From Fibrobacterota bacterium (GTDB lineage: Bacteria; Fibrobacterota; Fibrobacteria; UBA11236), in assembly GCA_019509785.1 (NCBI GenBank), contig JAEKLQ010000073.1, positions 1-33,858 of the forward strand: a stretch of DNA of 33,858 nt, in the 5' to 3' direction. Both the position numbers and the translations under genes were made by a program. Below the pieces are notes generated by a model. The model did not search any database, had not been told where the DNA came from, and worked only from the letters and a program-made list of their open reading frames with translations. Positions 32,374 through 33,858 of the stretch are shown here, one piece after another (the first letter of the stretch is position 1; each line of letters opens with the position of its first letter).

Positions 32374-33858
32374 CTAAGCGCTGGCCGCCATGGGCCGGTC
32401 CTGTTCCACATGGGCGCCGGGCAGGGCGGGACGGATGCGCTTAAGCTGCTGGACGAAGCGCGCGTACGAGGCGAAGGCGAGGCCGGGATGCGCGAAGCTC
32501 TCGTAAAACAGGGCGCGGATGTCCTTGAGGGGGACCAGGCCCTTCTTCACGGCGTAATAAAGGCGGTTGCCCAGCATATATCCCAATTGGGTGCTGAACG
32601 TCTGCGGCAGCGCCGTGCGATCGGCGAAGACTTCGGCGAACTTCTTCCGGAAATCCATCTCGCGCAGGGACCGCTTCTCCAAATGCAAGTGCTGCAAGAT
32701 GAGCCGGGCGATGCGCACGGTCTCCGCCTGGTTGGGCGATTCCATGCCCTTACGGACCTTGCCTAGGAATAGCCGCAGAGCGGACTCGCTGGGGGCTTTG
32801 CGCTTCTCGTTGATCATCTTCGAACCGAAAAAGCCCAAGGCCTCGGTCAGCACGTTGGCGTAGAACCTTTCATGCCCGATAGGCAGACGGTCCAGGGGGC
32901 CGCGCAAGATGGCGTGCATGAAATGCGTGGCTTCTTCGGCGGCCTGGTTGATGCTCGCGTTGGGAAGATAGATGAGGTAGGCCGGCGAGCCGTTCTCCGC
33001 GTATTCCAGCAGGAAGCCCTCGCTGCGGCGGATCTTTTCCTTGATGCGGCGCATTTGCCCGCGCAAGGCGGGAATGCCCTGGATGATCTCGGTGAAGTCC
33101 AGGTTGCGGGAAGAGTAGACCGTAAGCCGTTCCATTGCGTCCATCGGGAAACGGAATTGGAAGAGGGAGTCCAGATCCTGGACGATGGATTGGATCTGGT
33201 TGAAATAGTTTTCGCCGGACAGCTCCGCCCAATTGCCCTTCACGGGTAGCCATCCATCCTCCGCGTACTCCAGCCAATCGAGGTAGGACTGGAGCTTGGT
33301 GGCGGGAACGGTGTTCATGAGGCAGAAGCTGTCAGCGGCGATCTGGAGGACGTCGGCCTCCTCCTTGCGCTCTCCAGCCAGCTTCCAGTAAAGGTTCTCC
33401 GCATTTTGGTAAATGATGGTCCTTTGCGGTGTTACGCCCAAGGGTTCCAGCCGGGTTTCCACCTCCCGCGGCAGATGGTTCGGCGAAATATGGTAATCGC
33501 CATCCACCACGTAGACCAAGGCCCCGGGATGGCGGATCAGCGCCTGCCCGATGACCTGTGCCGAATAGGCATCCCTGATCTGAAGGGAGCGTTCCGGATC
33601 TTCCGCCTCGGTATTGATGCCCAGGACGGGGATTCCGCGCTCCCGGCAGAAGTCGAGGATATGCCGCCATGGGTTCCAATTGTAGGCCCATTTCCGCGCA
33701 TAGCCGATCTTGTTCAGGAAGGCTTTCTCTTCCAGCCCGCCGGCCATGAATTGGTCCACCCACTTCTGATCCTTACCATGGAACATCTCCAGGCAAAGGA
33801 TCAGCCGGCGCTCCGGGGGAAGCTTGCCGCTTAGCTCTTTGAGCATGGCCAGGATGCT
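32374..33858 (-). CDS. ChaN/DUF399-family protein with long C-terminal extension, N-terminus beyond window
   Basis: The frame is open to the window edge and residues before the first Met read S-I-L-A, so the true start lies outside. The visible N-terminal ~180 residues match the ChaN-like/DUF399 domain: LILCLEMFHGKDQKWVDQFM, GYARKWAYNWNPWRHILDFC, IPVLGINTEAED and YVVDGDYHISPNHLP. Family members are iron-regulated, heme-binding lipoproteins or cytoplasmic relatives. About 300 further residues follow, with no recognised domain; they are helical and include NQAAEEATHFMHAILRG and conserved-looking aromatic blocks. This makes the protein much longer than ChaN itself. Heme binding is plausible but not shown, and the presence of a signal peptide cannot be judged. 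Confidence 0.82.
   Translation of the reverse strand, partial: SILAMLKELSGKLPPERRLILCLEMFHGKDQKWVDQFMAGGLEEKAFLNKIGYARKWAYNWNPWRHILDFCRERGIPVLGINTEAEDPERSLQIRDAYSAQVIGQALIRHPGALVYVVDGDYHISPNHLPREVETRLEPLGVTPQRTIIYQNAENLYWKLAGERKEEADVLQIAADSFCLMNTVPATKLQSYLDWLEYAEDGWLPVKGNWAELSGENYFNQIQSIVQDLDSLFQFRFPMDAMERLTVYSSRNLDFTEIIQGIPALRGQMRRIKEKIRRSEGFLLEYAENGSPAYLIYLPNASINQAAEEATHFMHAILRGPLDRLPIGHERFYANVLTEALGFFGSKMINEKRKAPSESALRLFLGKVRKGMESPNQAETVRIARLILQHLHLEKRSLREMDFRKKFAEVFADRTALPQTFSTQLGYMLGNRLYYAVKKGLVPLKDIRALFYESFAHPGLAFASYARFVQQLKRIRPALPGAHVEQDRPMAASA

Overview
The window is GC-rich with strong G/C bias at third codon positions, dense gene packing and many secreted or lipid-anchored proteins. 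The best phylogenetic clue is the 932-residue lipoprotein at 20355..23153. It joins a formylglycine-generating-enzyme-like domain, a TolB/WD-like propeller and an SGNH-like tail, an architecture I recall from the large paralogous family TIGR02171 described in Fibrobacter succinogenes. With SCO, ClC, two-component and TPR envelope proteins around it, this suggests a high-GC diderm of the Fibrobacterota/FCB region. The assignment is an inference, because there is no rRNA here.

Layout. 1..6795 (minus strand) is a tightly overlapping operon: a small MerR-type DNA-binding protein, two paralogous predicted outer-membrane proteins, a 1205-residue TPR protein and a TPR lipoprotein that leaves the window. 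A GC-rich gap full of short dyads (6796..7182) separates it from a divergent secreted protein (7183..8280). Next is a plus-strand operon of a histidine kinase whose N-terminus is in another frame (probable one-base indel), an OmpR-type regulator and a large secreted TPR/PQQ-propeller protein (8389..13918). Phosphatidylserine synthase (13988..14791) converges on a lamin-tail-domain lipoprotein (14788..16065). A PhnP-like metallo-hydrolase (16214..17068) converges on rfbC (17539..18090), and the gap between them is filled by a ~405-bp imperfect palindrome, the most unusual DNA structure here.

18175..23634 holds an SGNH-hydrolase/TPR membrane protein facing the TIGR02171-like lipoprotein and its small lipoprotein partner. 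A GMC oxidoreductase fused to a DUF1080-type domain follows (23806..26496), then an initiator tRNA-Met with a clear promoter and terminator. The right end carries a SCO1/SenC copper protein with its own promoter and dyads, a ClC channel/transporter with CBS domains, a Yip1-like membrane protein, two uncharacterised proteins and a 5'-truncated ChaN/DUF399 protein.

Most of the content concerns the cell envelope: surface machinery (left operon), envelope sensing (kinase operon), phospholipid and dTDP-rhamnose synthesis, and surface lipoproteins. The left operon could be an envelope-spanning machine comparable to the myxobacterial Glt gliding complex. That is a gene-order and size analogy only and needs a profile search.
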